Assembly: GCF_006861775.1 (NCBI RefSeq)
Contig: NZ_VDGG01000001.1
Location: 62,001 to 126,000, forward strand
DNA length: 64,000 bases
Direction: 5' to 3'
DNA from: Psychrobacillus soli
GTDB lineage: Bacteria; Bacillota; Bacilli; Bacillales_A; Planococcaceae
The translations under genes and the position numbers were made by a program. Within the stretch, counting starts at the first letter, position 1, and each line of letters opens with the position of its first letter. The notes beneath the pieces were generated by a model, which saw only the letters and a program-made list of their open reading frames with translations, was not told where the DNA came from and did no database searches. Positions 9,517 to 18,769 of this stretch are shown here, one piece after another.

Positions 9517-10491
9517 TTACCTCCTCTTCATATTTGGATCTATCGCATCACGCAATCCATCACCAAGTAAATTGATACTAATAACAGTAAGGAAAATAGC
9601 AATTCCCGGCGGTATCCATAGCCATGGTCGTTTTTGAAAATCGATTAGTGAGTTAGCTGCATTTATCATATTTCCCCACGAAGCAGTTGGAGGGACAACA
9701 CCTAACCCAAAATAACTTAGGACAGATTCACTCAAAATTGCACCGCCTATACTCAAAGTTCCAGAAACTATTAATAATGGGACAATATTTGGCAATAAAT
9801 GATTTAATAGTTTTCTATGATCCCGTAATCCTAAAGCATCTGTAGCCTGGATAAACTGTCTTTCTCGCAAACTAAGAACTTGACTACGTACAAGTCTAGC
9901 AAGTCCTGGCCAGCCGACCAAACTTAGCATTAACATAACAATGTAAAGGCGCTGTTCTGTCGGAACTTTCCACTCTGACATGACTGCTGCCATTATAAAA
10001 AGCAAAGGCAGGCTAGGTAATGTCATTAATATATCAGCGATCCTCATGACGATTTGATCGATAATCCCTTTATAATAGCCTGCTAAAATCCCTAACAATG
10101 CTCCAAATGTAACAGATAGTACCATTGCACCAACACCGACTGTTAACGATATTCTGCCGGCAAACATGAGCCTCGTTAATACATCACGTCCCAATTTATC
10201 AGTTCCTAACCAGTGTTCGCTACTCGGAGGTAGATTAATTTGCGTTGGATTAACTCCTTCTGTTGCATAGGGAGAAAAGAAAGGGCCAATAAGTGAAAAC
10301 AGAAAAATAAATAGGAGAAAACCTAGTCCAACAAGCGCTATTTTCTTCTTTAAAAAGCGCTGCAATACTTGTCCCCATAAAGAAGACTTTTTCCTCTTCT
10401 CAGCTTTACTCTTACTAGCAATCGTAATTGGAGGATTCTCCACCTTTTTCAACTCCTTACTATATGTAGTGCATACATCTATGTCTTTCAT
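9517..10491 (-). CDS. ABC importer permease (OppC-like)
   Basis: 324 aa with a cytoplasmic N-terminal tail of about 45 residues, the OppC-N segment with one membrane helix (about 48-72), the periplasmic-side GTDKLGRDVLTRL motif of OppC/DppC proteins, and five more membrane helices with the EAA-like loop (ATDALGL ... HLLPNIVPLL) that contacts the ATPases. Forms a heterodimer with the OppB-like permease encoded 10 bases upstream. Confidence 0.93.
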   Translation of the reverse strand: MKDIDVCTTYSKELKKVENPPITIASKSKAEKRKKSSLWGQVLQRFLKKKIALVGLGFLLFIFLFSLIGPFFSPYATEGVNPTQINLPPSSEHWLGTDKLGRDVLTRLMFAGRISLTVGVGAMVLSVTFGALLGILAGYYKGIIDQIVMRIADILMTLPSLPLLFIMAAVMSEWKVPTEQRLYIVMLMLSLVGWPGLARLVRSQVLSLRERQFIQATDALGLRDHRKLLNHLLPNIVPLLIVSGTLSIGGAILSESVLSYFGLGVVPPTASWGNMINAANSLIDFQKRPWLWIPPGIAIFLTVISINLLGDGLRDAIDPNMKRR

Positions 10492-10501
10492 GGTTACTTT
10501 C

Positions 10502-11458
10502 TTATTTCAATCGAACTCTTGGATCAGCTACACCATATAATAAGTCAGCTAATAAGTTACTAATGACTGTCAATAACGCAATAAACATGGTGAAGCCCAT
10601 TAAGAGTGGATAATCGCGCACAGTGAATGCTTGCATATAGATCGCACCAATTCCTGGCCAATTAAAGATTTGTTCCGTAATTATCGCACCACTGAACAAA
10701 GCTGGTAATTCAAAGGCAAAAAGAGTAATCGCTGGAAGAAGTGCATTTCTAAGCGCATGCTTATAAATAACAACTCTTTCCTTCAATCCTTTTGCTCTTG
10801 CTGTTCGTACGAAATCTTGTTTAATAACTTCTAACATATTTGTTCTAAAATAACGTGTTAACCCACCAATCCCAAGCATTGTTAGCACAAGGACAGGCAA
10901 AATCATATGTTCTGCAACATCTTTCACATAGTCCCATCCAGTCAAATTACTCCCAGTCGTAATCATTCCTCCAGCTGGGAACCAACCGAGATCAACAGCA
11001 AGAAACTTAATCAATATCAACCCGAGGAAAAAGGATGGGGTCGCCATCGCTGCAAAAACAATAATCGTAATAAATGAATCAAAAAAAGAATATTGTTTAG
11101 TTGCAGAAACAACACCAATAATTACAGCAATTAACCATGTGAGTATAAGTGAGGCTAACGCAACAAAAAAGGAACTCCAAATATAATTTCCAAGAACCTC
11201 CGTAACAGGTCTTTGAAATTGTAAAGAATAGCCCAGATCTCCTTGAAGGAGATTTCCAATCCAAATAAAATATCTTTCTATATCAGGTTGATCAAAGCCA
11301 TAAAGAGCATATAACTCTGCTTTCCGTTCTGTCGTCAAATTGGGATCTGAGTCGACGAAATTCCCAGGAACTAAAGAATATAAGAAGAAAATGAGCATAG
11401 ATGCTCCAATCAGCGTTGGAATTAAGTATAAAAGTCGTTTTAACACGTAGTTTCTCAA
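10502..11458 (-). CDS. ABC importer permease (OppB-like)
   Basis: 318 aa when started at TTG 11458, which has GGAGGGA at good spacing; a longer frame reaches upstream to 11509 but would add residues atypical for the family. Six membrane helices and the EAA loop (ARAKGLKERVVIYKHALRNALLP) typical of OppB/DppB. An inverted repeat at 11515-11553 separates it from the binding-protein gene, so expression of the membrane part is probably lower than that of the lipoprotein. Confidence 0.9.
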   Translation of the reverse strand: MRNYVLKRLLYLIPTLIGASMLIFFLYSLVPGNFVDSDPNLTTERKAELYALYGFDQPDIERYFIWIGNLLQGDLGYSLQFQRPVTEVLGNYIWSSFFVALASLILTWLIAVIIGVVSATKQYSFFDSFITIIVFAAMATPSFFLGLILIKFLAVDLGWFPAGGMITTGSNLTGWDYVKDVAEHMILPVLVLTMLGIGGLTRYFRTNMLEVIKQDFVRTARAKGLKERVVIYKHALRNALLPAITLFAFELPALFSGAIITEQIFNWPGIGAIYMQAFTVRDYPLLMGFTMFIALLTVISNLLADLLYGVADPRVRLK

Positions 11459-11514
11459 GCTTCCATCCCTCCAAACATATGTAACTGTTTGCACTAATAC
11501 TTCTAGCAATCAAT

Positions 11515-11553
11515 TAAGGCGTATCCAAGACCATGACATCTGGATACGCCTTA
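11515..11553 (-). terminator. Intra-operon hairpin between binding protein and permease
   Basis: TAAGGCGTATCCA and TGGATACGCCTTA form a perfect 13-base stem without a long T run. Such elements after binding-protein genes often act as partial terminators or protect the upstream message. Confidence 0.75.
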
Positions 11554-11597
11554 CGCACGCTTTTTATTTACTCATGATGTCTGTTATTCTATGAATC

Positions 11598-13343
11598 TTA
11601 CTTATTTACATCTACTATTTTTAAATCTTTCAAGCTTGATGCAATCCCACGATAACCATTCGGTTCAAATCCATCCACGCGTGCATTTGTTCCACTTAAT
11701 ACTTTTTTATAGTCCATTAAAATCACTGGTGGATTCTCATCTAGTGCCTTATACAAATTGTGGAATGCATTTGTGCGTTCTTCAAGATCATTCGTCGCAA
11801 TTGTCGCCTCGATTAAAGCGTCAATTTCTTCATTTCCAAAACCTTTTATAATGGAAGATGCACTTTTCGAATGGAAATTCTCGATACCATTATATGGATC
11901 AGTCAACATCGTCGTAGAGAAGGAAGCAAGATCATGATCGCCATTTCCTACACGTGAAAGTAATGCATTAAAGTCCATTTGTTCAACTTGAAGATCAATC
12001 CCAATCGCTTTATAATTTTCTTTCGCAATTGGAATTAATGTATCTCCAAGTCCACCTGCAGATGTGAAATAATAAACAGTCAGTTTCTTACCATCTTTTT
12101 CACGGATGCCATCTGCTCCTTCAACCCAGCCTGCTTCTTCTAATAATTGTTTAGCTTTTTCTGGATCATATTTTGTACTACCAATTTCATCTGTATAAGC
12201 CCATGATGTCGGTGATACTGGGATATTCGCTACTTCTGCATATCCTTGATAATGAGTACTAATAATTGTTTGTCGGTCTAACCCAAGTACGAATGCTTGT
12301 CGTACTTTCGGATCTTTAAATACTTCTTTTTCATGATTGAATGTCATATATCCATATGCAGAAGATGTGTATACATTAATATCAGCAAATCCTAGTGTTT
12401 GTAAAAATTCAAAGTTATCTTGGTTTGCACTTAGTGCACTATAGTCTAGCTCACCTGTTTGGAAAAATTGTAGGGAATCGCCTTCTGTTGTTTTATAAAT
12501 AAATTGCGCAACTTCTGGTTTACCATCATAGTAATACTCATTTGCTTCAAAACGAATTTCTTGACCTGGTAAATACTCCACAAAACGGAATGGTCCAGCA
12601 CCAACTGGTTTTTGATGTAAAGCATTTAAATAATCCAATTGACCTTTTTGATAATCTTTACCATAGTAGTCTTTTTTCAAGACTTGCCCACCAATTAAAC
12701 GAAGAGAACGTGCATTTACTACTTCGGTTGTCACTTCAATTGTTTTCTCGTTAATGACATTGATACCAGAAATAGTGTCTGCATCGCCATTTTTATAATC
12801 TAATCCACCTACAATTTTTGCTTCTGTAATATCAGTCCCGCCACCATAGCTTGGATCATGTAGTAATGTTAGAGTAAACGCTACATCCGCAGCAGTAAGT
12901 GGTGTACCATCATCGAAAAGCAAATCATCTTGTAAATTGTAAGTATAAGTTAATCCATCCTCCGAAATATCCCAAGACTTTGCAAGACCCGGAACAGCTT
13001 CACCAGCTTCATTGATCTCAACTAAGGGTGGGAACATAACAGCTTGGACGTTTCCATCATAACCACTTGTATTAAAATAAGGAGTAAATACTCCACCTGG
13101 TTCTTGTAATCCAACAACAACTGTATCTCCTCGATTGATTGCAAGCGCTGGAGATGCAGCAGGTTCTGTTGCTTCATGTCTTGCATCTTCTACAACAATG
13201 GATGTTTCAGTTTCTGTTTGAGTTTCTGTATTTGTTGCTTGTTCTGATTCATTGCCAGTACCTGAATCTTCATCACTACAAGCGGCAATCAGAAAACTTA
13301 CTAATAAAATCGTTATGTAAATCGTCATGCTTTTAAGTTTCAT
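11598..13343 (-). CDS. Extracellular solute-binding lipoprotein, family 5 (OppA/CntA-like)
   Basis: About 581 aa from ATG 13343, which has AAAAGGAG nine bases in front; an ATG at 13352 overlaps that site. Residues 1-21 form a lipoprotein signal with lipobox LIAAC (Cys 22), followed by a Ser/Thr/Glu-rich linker and the SBP_bac_5 fold (FTPYFNTSGYDGNVQAVM, RLIGGQVLKKD, RQAFVLGLDRQTI). It captures the substrate outside the membrane for the OppBC-like channel. Encoded first in the importer operon, behind an M20 amidohydrolase gene. With the nicotianamine synthase-like gene on the same island, an opine-metallophore substrate (Cnt type) is possible; a peptide substrate fits the amidohydrolase. Sequence alone does not decide. 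Confidence 0.9.
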   Translation of the reverse strand: MKLKSMTIYITILLVSFLIAACSDEDSGTGNESEQATNTETQTETETSIVVEDARHEATEPAASPALAINRGDTVVVGLQEPGGVFTPYFNTSGYDGNVQAVMFPPLVEINEAGEAVPGLAKSWDISEDGLTYTYNLQDDLLFDDGTPLTAADVAFTLTLLHDPSYGGGTDITEAKIVGGLDYKNGDADTISGINVINEKTIEVTTEVVNARSLRLIGGQVLKKDYYGKDYQKGQLDYLNALHQKPVGAGPFRFVEYLPGQEIRFEANEYYYDGKPEVAQFIYKTTEGDSLQFFQTGELDYSALSANQDNFEFLQTLGFADINVYTSSAYGYMTFNHEKEVFKDPKVRQAFVLGLDRQTIISTHYQGYAEVANIPVSPTSWAYTDEIGSTKYDPEKAKQLLEEAGWVEGADGIREKDGKKLTVYYFTSAGGLGDTLIPIAKENYKAIGIDLQVEQMDFNALLSRVGNGDHDLASFSTTMLTDPYNGIENFHSKSASSIIKGFGNEEIDALIEATIATNDLEERTNAFHNLYKALDENPPVILMDYKKVLSGTNARVDGFEPNGYRGIASSLKDLKIVDVNK

Positions 13344-13516
13344 CGTTTCCATCTCCTTTTCATATATGTATGGTTCTAATTATTCCGATAGTTGAATTTA
13401 CTAATAGCTCCCTTCTATTTACCGAATTCAGTTTAGATCCATTTTTTTATTTAAAATGCTAAGCATCTTAATACAATTATTCATATTTATTAACTCAGTT
13501 TAATAAGTTTTACGTA

Positions 13517-14716
13517 TTAAAATAAATAGTGTGATACGATTTTTACAAATGCTTTTTCAATAGTTAATAAGGCTCTTTCATCAATATCGAATTTAGGATG
13601 ATGATGTGGAAAATGAGTATTCTCATTTTCATTTTGAGAACCTACTGAAAAGAAAGTTCCTGGCCTTTCTAATAAATAATAGGCGAAATCTTCTGCACCC
13701 ATTGATGGCTCTAGTTCGATTACAGCATCTTCCGAAAATACGTCCGAGAAAAGATTCCGAACGACTTCGGTTTCTTGCGGGTGATTATATAGAGCGGGAT
13801 AGCCATGAAGGTAATCAATTTTGAACCCGGCATGAAATGCATCTGTAATTCCTTGGACAATAGAATAAATTTCTTCCTTTACGAGTTTCCGAACATCTTC
13901 ATCAAAAGTCCGAACCGTACCTTCAAGTCTTGCAGTATTCGCAATGACATTAAACGCATTTCCCGCTTGAAAAACACCAATTGTCACTACAGCAGATTGC
14001 AATGGATTAACCCTACGACTCACAATTTTTTGCAATGAGTTTACTACTTCACTACCAATAACGATTGAATCAATCGTATTATGTGGTCTTGCCCCGTGCC
14101 CACCGTGTCCTTCTATCAGAATTTCAAATTTATCAACAGCAGCTTGCTTATATCCTGCACCAACGGCAACTTTTCCTAATGGAATTCCCGATGCAAGATG
14201 TGCACCAAACACATAATCGACTCCATCAAGCACATGATCCTCAATCATAAATTTAGCTCCACCTGGTGGCAATTCTTCAGCTGGTTGGAAAATAAAGATG
14301 ATTCTACCTTTTATTTTTTGGCGAAATTTACTTAAAGCCTTCGCCGTGCCTAATAAAGCAGCCGTATGACCGTCATGTCCACAAGCATGCATCACACCAG
14401 GGTTTAGTGATTTGTATGGAACATCCTTTTCATCATTAATTGGTAGACCATCAAAATCCGCTCTTAATGCAATTGTCTTTCCAGGCTGTTCACCTGTTAA
14501 TATCCCAATAAGACCATTTCGTCCACCAACATTCGTTTTGACTTCAAGTCCAAAGCTTACTAATTTTTCTTCAATAAATTTTGCAGTCCGTTCTTCTTGA
14601 AAAGAAAGCTCGGGATGTTGATGCATATATCGTCTCCATGTAACAACGTCATCAAACTGATCATCCAATTCCGTGAAAATCGGTTGGAGTTCATCCATCT
14701 TATCTTTAAGTTGCAT
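13517..14716 (-). CDS. M20 family amidohydrolase (IAA-amino acid hydrolase/HipO type)
   Basis: 399 aa from ATG 14716, with GGAGGGA in front; an in-frame ATG at 14734 overlaps that site. Motifs: HQHPELSFQE near the N-terminus, metal-binding HACGHDGHTA at about 107-116, FQPAEELPPGGA with the catalytic Glu pair, and the C-terminal MGAEDFAYY. M20D enzymes are cytosolic metal-dependent hydrolases of N-acyl amino acids or small amides. Placed ahead of the importer operon on the same strand, about 170 bases before the lipoprotein gene, it plausibly processes the imported compound. Confidence 0.92.
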   Translation of the reverse strand: MQLKDKMDELQPIFTELDDQFDDVVTWRRYMHQHPELSFQEERTAKFIEEKLVSFGLEVKTNVGGRNGLIGILTGEQPGKTIALRADFDGLPINDEKDVPYKSLNPGVMHACGHDGHTAALLGTAKALSKFRQKIKGRIIFIFQPAEELPPGGAKFMIEDHVLDGVDYVFGAHLASGIPLGKVAVGAGYKQAAVDKFEILIEGHGGHGARPHNTIDSIVIGSEVVNSLQKIVSRRVNPLQSAVVTIGVFQAGNAFNVIANTARLEGTVRTFDEDVRKLVKEEIYSIVQGITDAFHAGFKIDYLHGYPALYNHPQETEVVRNLFSDVFSEDAVIELEPSMGAEDFAYYLLERPGTFFSVGSQNENENTHFPHHHPKFDIDERALLTIEKAFVKIVSHYLF

Positions 14717-14766
14717 CTCGTTTATTCCCTCCATTAATCCCTACTAATTTTATATGTTTAATGTCA

Positions 14767-15078
14767 TTAGTCCATTATAGTGGATATATTTACAATCTTC
14801 AACAAAAACATTTTTACAAACAGTACTTTTCTGCCATAAAGGCTTTGTGATATATGACACGCTATGATAGCTGTAAACGTTGCTTCTTCTGTTCCCTGAA
14901 TCATCGTTTCTTCTACGTGATTATTATTGTCTTTACCAATTACCTTCACAATGAATTTTGGTTTTCCTATATGAATTTTAGAAAATAAATAGGTTAATAA
15001 TTGAATTGGTATCCAATGTATAAGCTCCGTTTTCTTCAAGATATGTAAACCTTTCGTTGCTAAAGGCGAATCGTGCAA
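14767..15078 (-). pseudogene. Degenerate fragment, possibly of a saccharopine dehydrogenase-like oxidoreductase
   Basis: The frame encodes ~103 residues but has only a TTG without a ribosome-binding site, directly after a stop codon. The segment KFIVKVIGKDNNNHVEET followed by GTEEATFTAIIACHIS resembles the C-terminal region of saccharopine-dehydrogenase-like proteins (G...ET.I.G....TA). This is a low-confidence resemblance. It does not look to me like the end of a CntM-type opine dehydrogenase. Probably a remnant. Confidence 0.3.
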
Positions 15079-15241
15079 TCTGCTCTCAAGTTACACCATC
15101 CGATTCCAAAGTTATTTTGCATGCTTTTAACCATTTATTTATGTCGATTAAAGTAAGTCTCTTACTCACTTCTTCCACTCAAATTGCATTACTCATTGAA
15201 CGTATTAGTCCTCATGAAATGAATAGACTTTTTTAGAGCTT

Positions 15242-15434
15242 TTTGATTTAACCAAAAGAGAACATGAATTAGTAGAAGAATTATTAAAAGGGAAATCAAC
15301 CAAAGTTATAGCAGATAGACTACATATATCTAGCTATACGGTTCAAAAATCATTTAAAATCTATTTTTGTTAAAACTGGTGTAAACAGTCGACGAGAACT
15401 TATAGGAAAAATAAATGCATTTTATAATGAATAG
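15242..15434 (+). pseudogene. C-terminal remnant of a LuxR-family response regulator
   Basis: FDLTKREHELVEELLKGKS then ADRLHISSYTVQ is the LuxR/GerE helix-turn-helix. After that a -1 type break near 15360 shifts the frame, which continues KSIFVKTGVNSRRELIGKI and a stop at 15434. Upstream bases (ALLIERISPHEMNRLF) suggest a bit more of the same protein without a start. Non-functional. Confidence 0.6.
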
Positions 15435-15483
15435 TAAGACATAAAATCATTTCCTGTTTAGCATTTTTGAGAAAACGAAAAAC

Positions 15484-15507
15484 CCCCTCAATATTCAAAT
15501 TGAGGGG
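15484..15507 (-). terminator. Hairpin terminator beside the att core at 15581
   Basis: CCCCTCAAT/ATTGAGGGG stem with a T run in minus orientation. Confidence 0.75.
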
Positions 15508-15580
15508 ATTAAAATTCTAAATCGTGGTCAAAAGGTTAGTCACATGCCTTAACTTGTTACATCAGGCATTTGACGGCTGA

Positions 15581-15597
15581 CTTACATCATGCTGCCC
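15581..15597. repeat. att-like core, degenerate copy of the groEL 3' end
   Basis: CTTACATCATGCTGCCC matches the groEL end with one substitution and loss of three bases at its left. A second partial match, CTTGTTACATCAGGCA, lies about 28 bases to the left. Right-hand bases resemble those right of the 6221 core. Confidence 0.5.
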
Positions 15598-15705
15598 GAA
15601 AGGTGAGAGTGTGTTATATCTTTAACGATGTTTGCAAAAAAGTGCGGTATATCAACATTTGTAAAAATAAATCATCTGAATGTCCTCTCTCACAGGCTCC
15701 TTCCA

Positions 15706-16671
15706 CTATCGACTTCTTTTTGTAAAAAGTTTTCTCTTTATGTTTAAGTAGTTTTTCATTTCAAAAATCAAATAAAATAGATTCGCCCGTACTTCAAATT
15801 CTTCTCTTGTCTTCGGCAACTCCATCTTGCGAATCAAGGCATTTAATTCCTCTAACTCATTTAATGAAATGTCCGTTGTATCTCCCGAATGAACGTTCCG
15901 GCTTAAATTCTCCAAGAACTCTGCAAACATTTCTTTCTGTTTGACGTCTGGGCTAGATGAAGAGAAAATAGCAACGATTTTCATCATATGTTTTAGGAGT
16001 TCCAGTTGATCCTCTCGCATTTCCAGATAATAATAATGTTTATTTTGTTTTCGCAACAGATGGTTTTCTACATCTTGGATGGCAATGCTTTTGGATTGAT
16101 TAATCAAATCTTCTACCTCAAGTATTTCTTTCCCATCCCAGCTTCGCATACTATCCCTTAAATGGGCAGAGAATTCAAAGAGAATAATTTCAAACTTTTG
16201 TTCAATCTCCTTCTTAAAGATTTCAATATCTCGCTTGAAATTTGGCATGAAACTATTGACGAGAAGAGCAATTCCCATACCGATGAAAATAATATAGAGC
16301 TCGTTCAGAAACATAGACCAGTTAGCATCCTTTACCGTATAAACATGTAATACGACAACCATACTTGTGACAAAACCACCCTGGATGTGAGCTCTTACGA
16401 GGATTGGAACAAATAATAAAATAAATAAGGAAAAGACAATGGGATAATAACCTAACACTTCAAACAACAAAGCACCAAGAATCAAAGATAAAAGAGAGGC
16501 AAAGAATTTATCCTTAATTGTAATTAATGTCTTTTTCTTCGTTTTCTCGATACACATAATAACAATAATTGCTGCAAATGTTGCAAATTCCAAATCCAAT
16601 AAACTCGCAATCCAAGTTGCCAACCCTGCTCCTATAGCAGTCTTTATCGTCCGATAGCCCATACCAATCAT
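15706..16671 (-). CDS. Aromatic acid exporter family (FUSC/ArAE) membrane protein
   Basis: 321 aa. The N-terminal ~145 residues hold about six hydrophobic helices starting GYRTIKTAIGAGLATWIAS, the hallmark of the ArAE/FUSC family (B. subtilis YqjA type). The rest is a cytoplasmic, charged, helical C-terminal domain. Predicted role is efflux of aromatic or other organic acids; the real substrate is unknown. AAGGTGGTG precedes ATG 16671. Lone cargo gene. Confidence 0.82.
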   Translation of the reverse strand: MIGMGYRTIKTAIGAGLATWIASLLDLEFATFAAIIVIMCIEKTKKKTLITIKDKFFASLLSLILGALLFEVLGYYPIVFSLFILLFVPILVRAHIQGGFVTSMVVVLHVYTVKDANWSMFLNELYIIFIGMGIALLVNSFMPNFKRDIEIFKKEIEQKFEIILFEFSAHLRDSMRSWDGKEILEVEDLINQSKSIAIQDVENHLLRKQNKHYYYLEMREDQLELLKHMMKIVAIFSSSSPDVKQKEMFAEFLENLSRNVHSGDTTDISLNELEELNALIRKMELPKTREEFEVRANLFYLIFEMKNYLNIKRKLFTKRSR

Positions 16672-16689
16672 GGAAGCACCACCTTATTA

Positions 16690-17412
16690 TTTTCTATATA
16701 AATCCTTGCAGGTTACCAGTTTTACAAACATTCGCGTTAATGCACATATATGTACAATCATACAAACCATAACCGGTTGGCATCAGCTTCGATGAATATC
16801 AATACATTTGTAGTGTAATCTAAGAATAGTTTAACACGTAGATAATGAATTGTGATATAACCGCACCTTCTGTCGTCTCGATGTAGATGTCTTTATCGAG
16901 AATGTTCGAGCGTAGGAATTTCCAAAGTTACAAAGTTCAAATGGATACAAATGTAAGTTTTTAGGTTAGGTAGGAATATATTATATACGTGGGTTATTTG
17001 TAAGGTATTGGCTTCTTGATAAATCAGGAAAAGCGATGCAAGACGAACTCGAATTAGGCAAAAAAACTAGTATTAGATAGTTCATTTTTTCCCAGTCCCT
17101 TTAACGATGAATGGAATGTCCCACATAATAGAGATACTGCGACGTAGTGAGCTGAATGAAGTATCCGCCGGGATTTTAGGACACAGTATCCCTATATCGC
17201 GTTCGATACAAAAAATGGCATACCTTATACTACTTGAAAAAAATCATCCACATGTCTAGATTTTTTATAATTTCCTAAAGCACAAGAAAGAGCCATTAAT
17301 ATTGATCTGCTTCTTCAATGATCTCCATGCGACCATCCGAAAACTCTTTTACTACCCGATCCATTTCATCTTTATATAAATCCACAAAACCACTGTTTTA
17401 TAGATAAATTAA
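16690..17412. other. Decayed, mostly non-coding stretch
   Basis: No intact gene. On the minus strand 17400-17305 encodes an open run FVDLYKDEMDRVVKEFSDG...EADQY then a stop, without a start. On the plus strand 17098-17155 reads PFNDEWNVPHNRDTAT then a stop. Both look like remnants of lost genes that I cannot name. Confidence 0.4.
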
Positions 17413-17443
17413 ATAGCCTGCTCAGAATAGCGTTTGAGCAGGC
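17413..17443. terminator. Hairpin terminator
   Basis: AGCCTGCTCA and TGAGCAGGCT flank a short loop with a T-rich tail. Confidence 0.75.
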
Positions 17444-17555
17444 TTTGTTCGTTGTAATATGTCTATTTAGTCGTCTATCGGGCAAATTATATAAATGGCA
17501 CTCGACTATATATTGGATTTATTGGTAGTTCTTCTTGGTGATGAGTTATTTATTA

Positions 17556-18125
17556 TCATAACGTACTAAGCCGTAGTTTATAAAAATACTGCACAATTGG
17601 ATGCTTTAACTTTATCTTCTCGGCCATGTTTAAAATTCGTTTTTTTCCAACCCGTCTGTCCACCAAAGCTAGAATATTCAATAGGATATCATTGCTCTCC
17701 ATGCTTTCCTCTATAGAAGTAGATAAAAACTTATTAGCTACAACGATAAAATTTGATTTACTTAATGATGACTGAGCTGACAAAAGCTCCTTTGCATATT
17801 CTGATAATTTTCTACTCCTTGCAATTACTTGTAGACGATTCTCCGGAACTATCCCCTTGGTTTCTTTTCTTACCGCTTCAATTTCCTCATTGTTGATAGG
17901 AATTTGGATATCTGAATCATTCTTAATTTCCAGCTCCGTCTGATACCATCTGATTAAGGTAGTTATATCACTCATATTGAGTACATTCTTTTTATCTACC
18001 ATAATATAACAAATCCCTGCTTTATCAGGTAAATAACGGTAGCTGGTTGCACGGTATTCAACCCTTCCATATAATGCAGGACAGAGAAAACTCTCCAGAT
18101 TTTGCTTCAATTTGCTCCAGACCAT
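17556..18125 (-). CDS. SF0329-like protein of unknown function
   Basis: 189 aa from ATG 18125, chosen because AAGGAG lies just before it; the frame extends upstream to 18185 without a better site. The N-terminus MVWSKLKQNLESFLCPAL followed by GRVEYRATSYRYLPDKAG and IMVDKKNVLNMSD resembles the SF0329 family (typical MxWSKxKxxLExFxxPxLxGRVEY). The family has no established function known to me. The second half (about 95-189) is helical and charged. No partner genes; island cargo. Confidence 0.6.
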   Translation of the reverse strand: MVWSKLKQNLESFLCPALYGRVEYRATSYRYLPDKAGICYIMVDKKNVLNMSDITTLIRWYQTELEIKNDSDIQIPINNEEIEAVRKETKGIVPENRLQVIARSRKLSEYAKELLSAQSSLSKSNFIVVANKFLSTSIEESMESNDILLNILALVDRRVGKKRILNMAEKIKLKHPIVQYFYKLRLSTL

Positions 18126-18382
18126 ATAATTCTCCTTAATTTTTATTTTATAAATATTTATTGAGGCAGTCGTTCTATTATCCATAATACAATAACCAAC
18201 ACATCGATCATACTTAATACTAGGTTTAAGTGTGACTTGAATTTCTGATGTATCGATAATAGTGAGCGAATACAGTTTTCAGACTGATTAGACAATAACT
18301 ATAAGTAACTCGAACATTCTGCTTAAGACAACAATATTATTCAAAAAGATATTTCAAGCATATCGCATCAATAATAATCATC

Positions 18383-18421
18383 CTACCACAAATAAGAGGT
18401 GACCCATCAGGTTCACCTCCT
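18383..18421. terminator. Hairpin terminator-like repeat
   Basis: AGAGGTGACC and GGTTCACCTCC pair around CATCA, followed by TTTG. It stops just before the integrase remnant. Confidence 0.5.
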
Positions 18422-18423
18422 TT

Positions 18424-18557
18424 GTGTAGCACTCGAACAAATCATGGATAACTCGTCCATTCAGATGTTCAAATCACCAAGAATGTCTATCTCCCCGTTA
18501 CAAAAGAAATGAAAAAAGAAGCTTCCCAAAAGTTTTCACAACTCATGAGAAGCCTCA
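18424..18557 (+). pseudogene. 3' remnant of a tyrosine integrase
   Basis: GTGTAGCACTCGAACAA onward matches 46999-47131 base by base with scattered changes, covering the residues VALEQIMD...VYLHVTKEMKKEASQ that include the catalytic Tyr region. It begins abruptly with no upstream integrase sequence, so it is a truncated copy. The homology continues through the intergenic bases and into the groEL-end copy at 18631. Confidence 0.85.
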
Positions 18558-18629
18558 GGTTTAATCCTCTGGATTAGTATTTCACTTTCATCTTACATAC
18601 AACCCCATACATATCAAGGGTTGAAGCGG

Positions 18630-18750
18630 CTTATTACATCATGCCGCCCATTCCGCTGCCTGCTGGTTCTGGAATGTCTGCTACTACTGCTTCTGTCGTT
18701 AAGAACAATGCAGCTACAGATGCAGCGTTTTGAAGTGCTGAACGAGTTAC
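18630..18750 (-). pseudogene. Duplicated 3' end of groEL (attachment-site relic)
   Basis: Bases 18631-18750 match 47218-47361, the last ~46 codons of groEL plus its stop, except for a 24-base in-frame deletion in the glycine/methionine tail (copy encodes [12 protein letters not shown]) and one substitution. Identity ends sharply after GAACGAGTTAC. Together with the adjacent integrase tail this is a ~330-base duplication of the groEL/island junction. It marks the left border of the largest island and shows that groEL's 3' coding end, not only its last bases, was duplicated. Confidence 0.9.
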
Positions 18751-18769
18751 AAAGCCGTTCTTTCAAAAT

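Noticed and set aside
7557-13343. Firm assignment as CntABCDF staphylopine importer
   Set aside because: Opp, Dpp, Nik and Cnt systems share the same subunits and motifs; without ligand-residue comparison the specific name is not justified.
14767-15078. Opine dehydrogenase (CntM) fragment completing a metallophore locus
   Set aside because: The residues do not resemble CntM; only a loose saccharopine dehydrogenase-like C-terminal pattern is visible.
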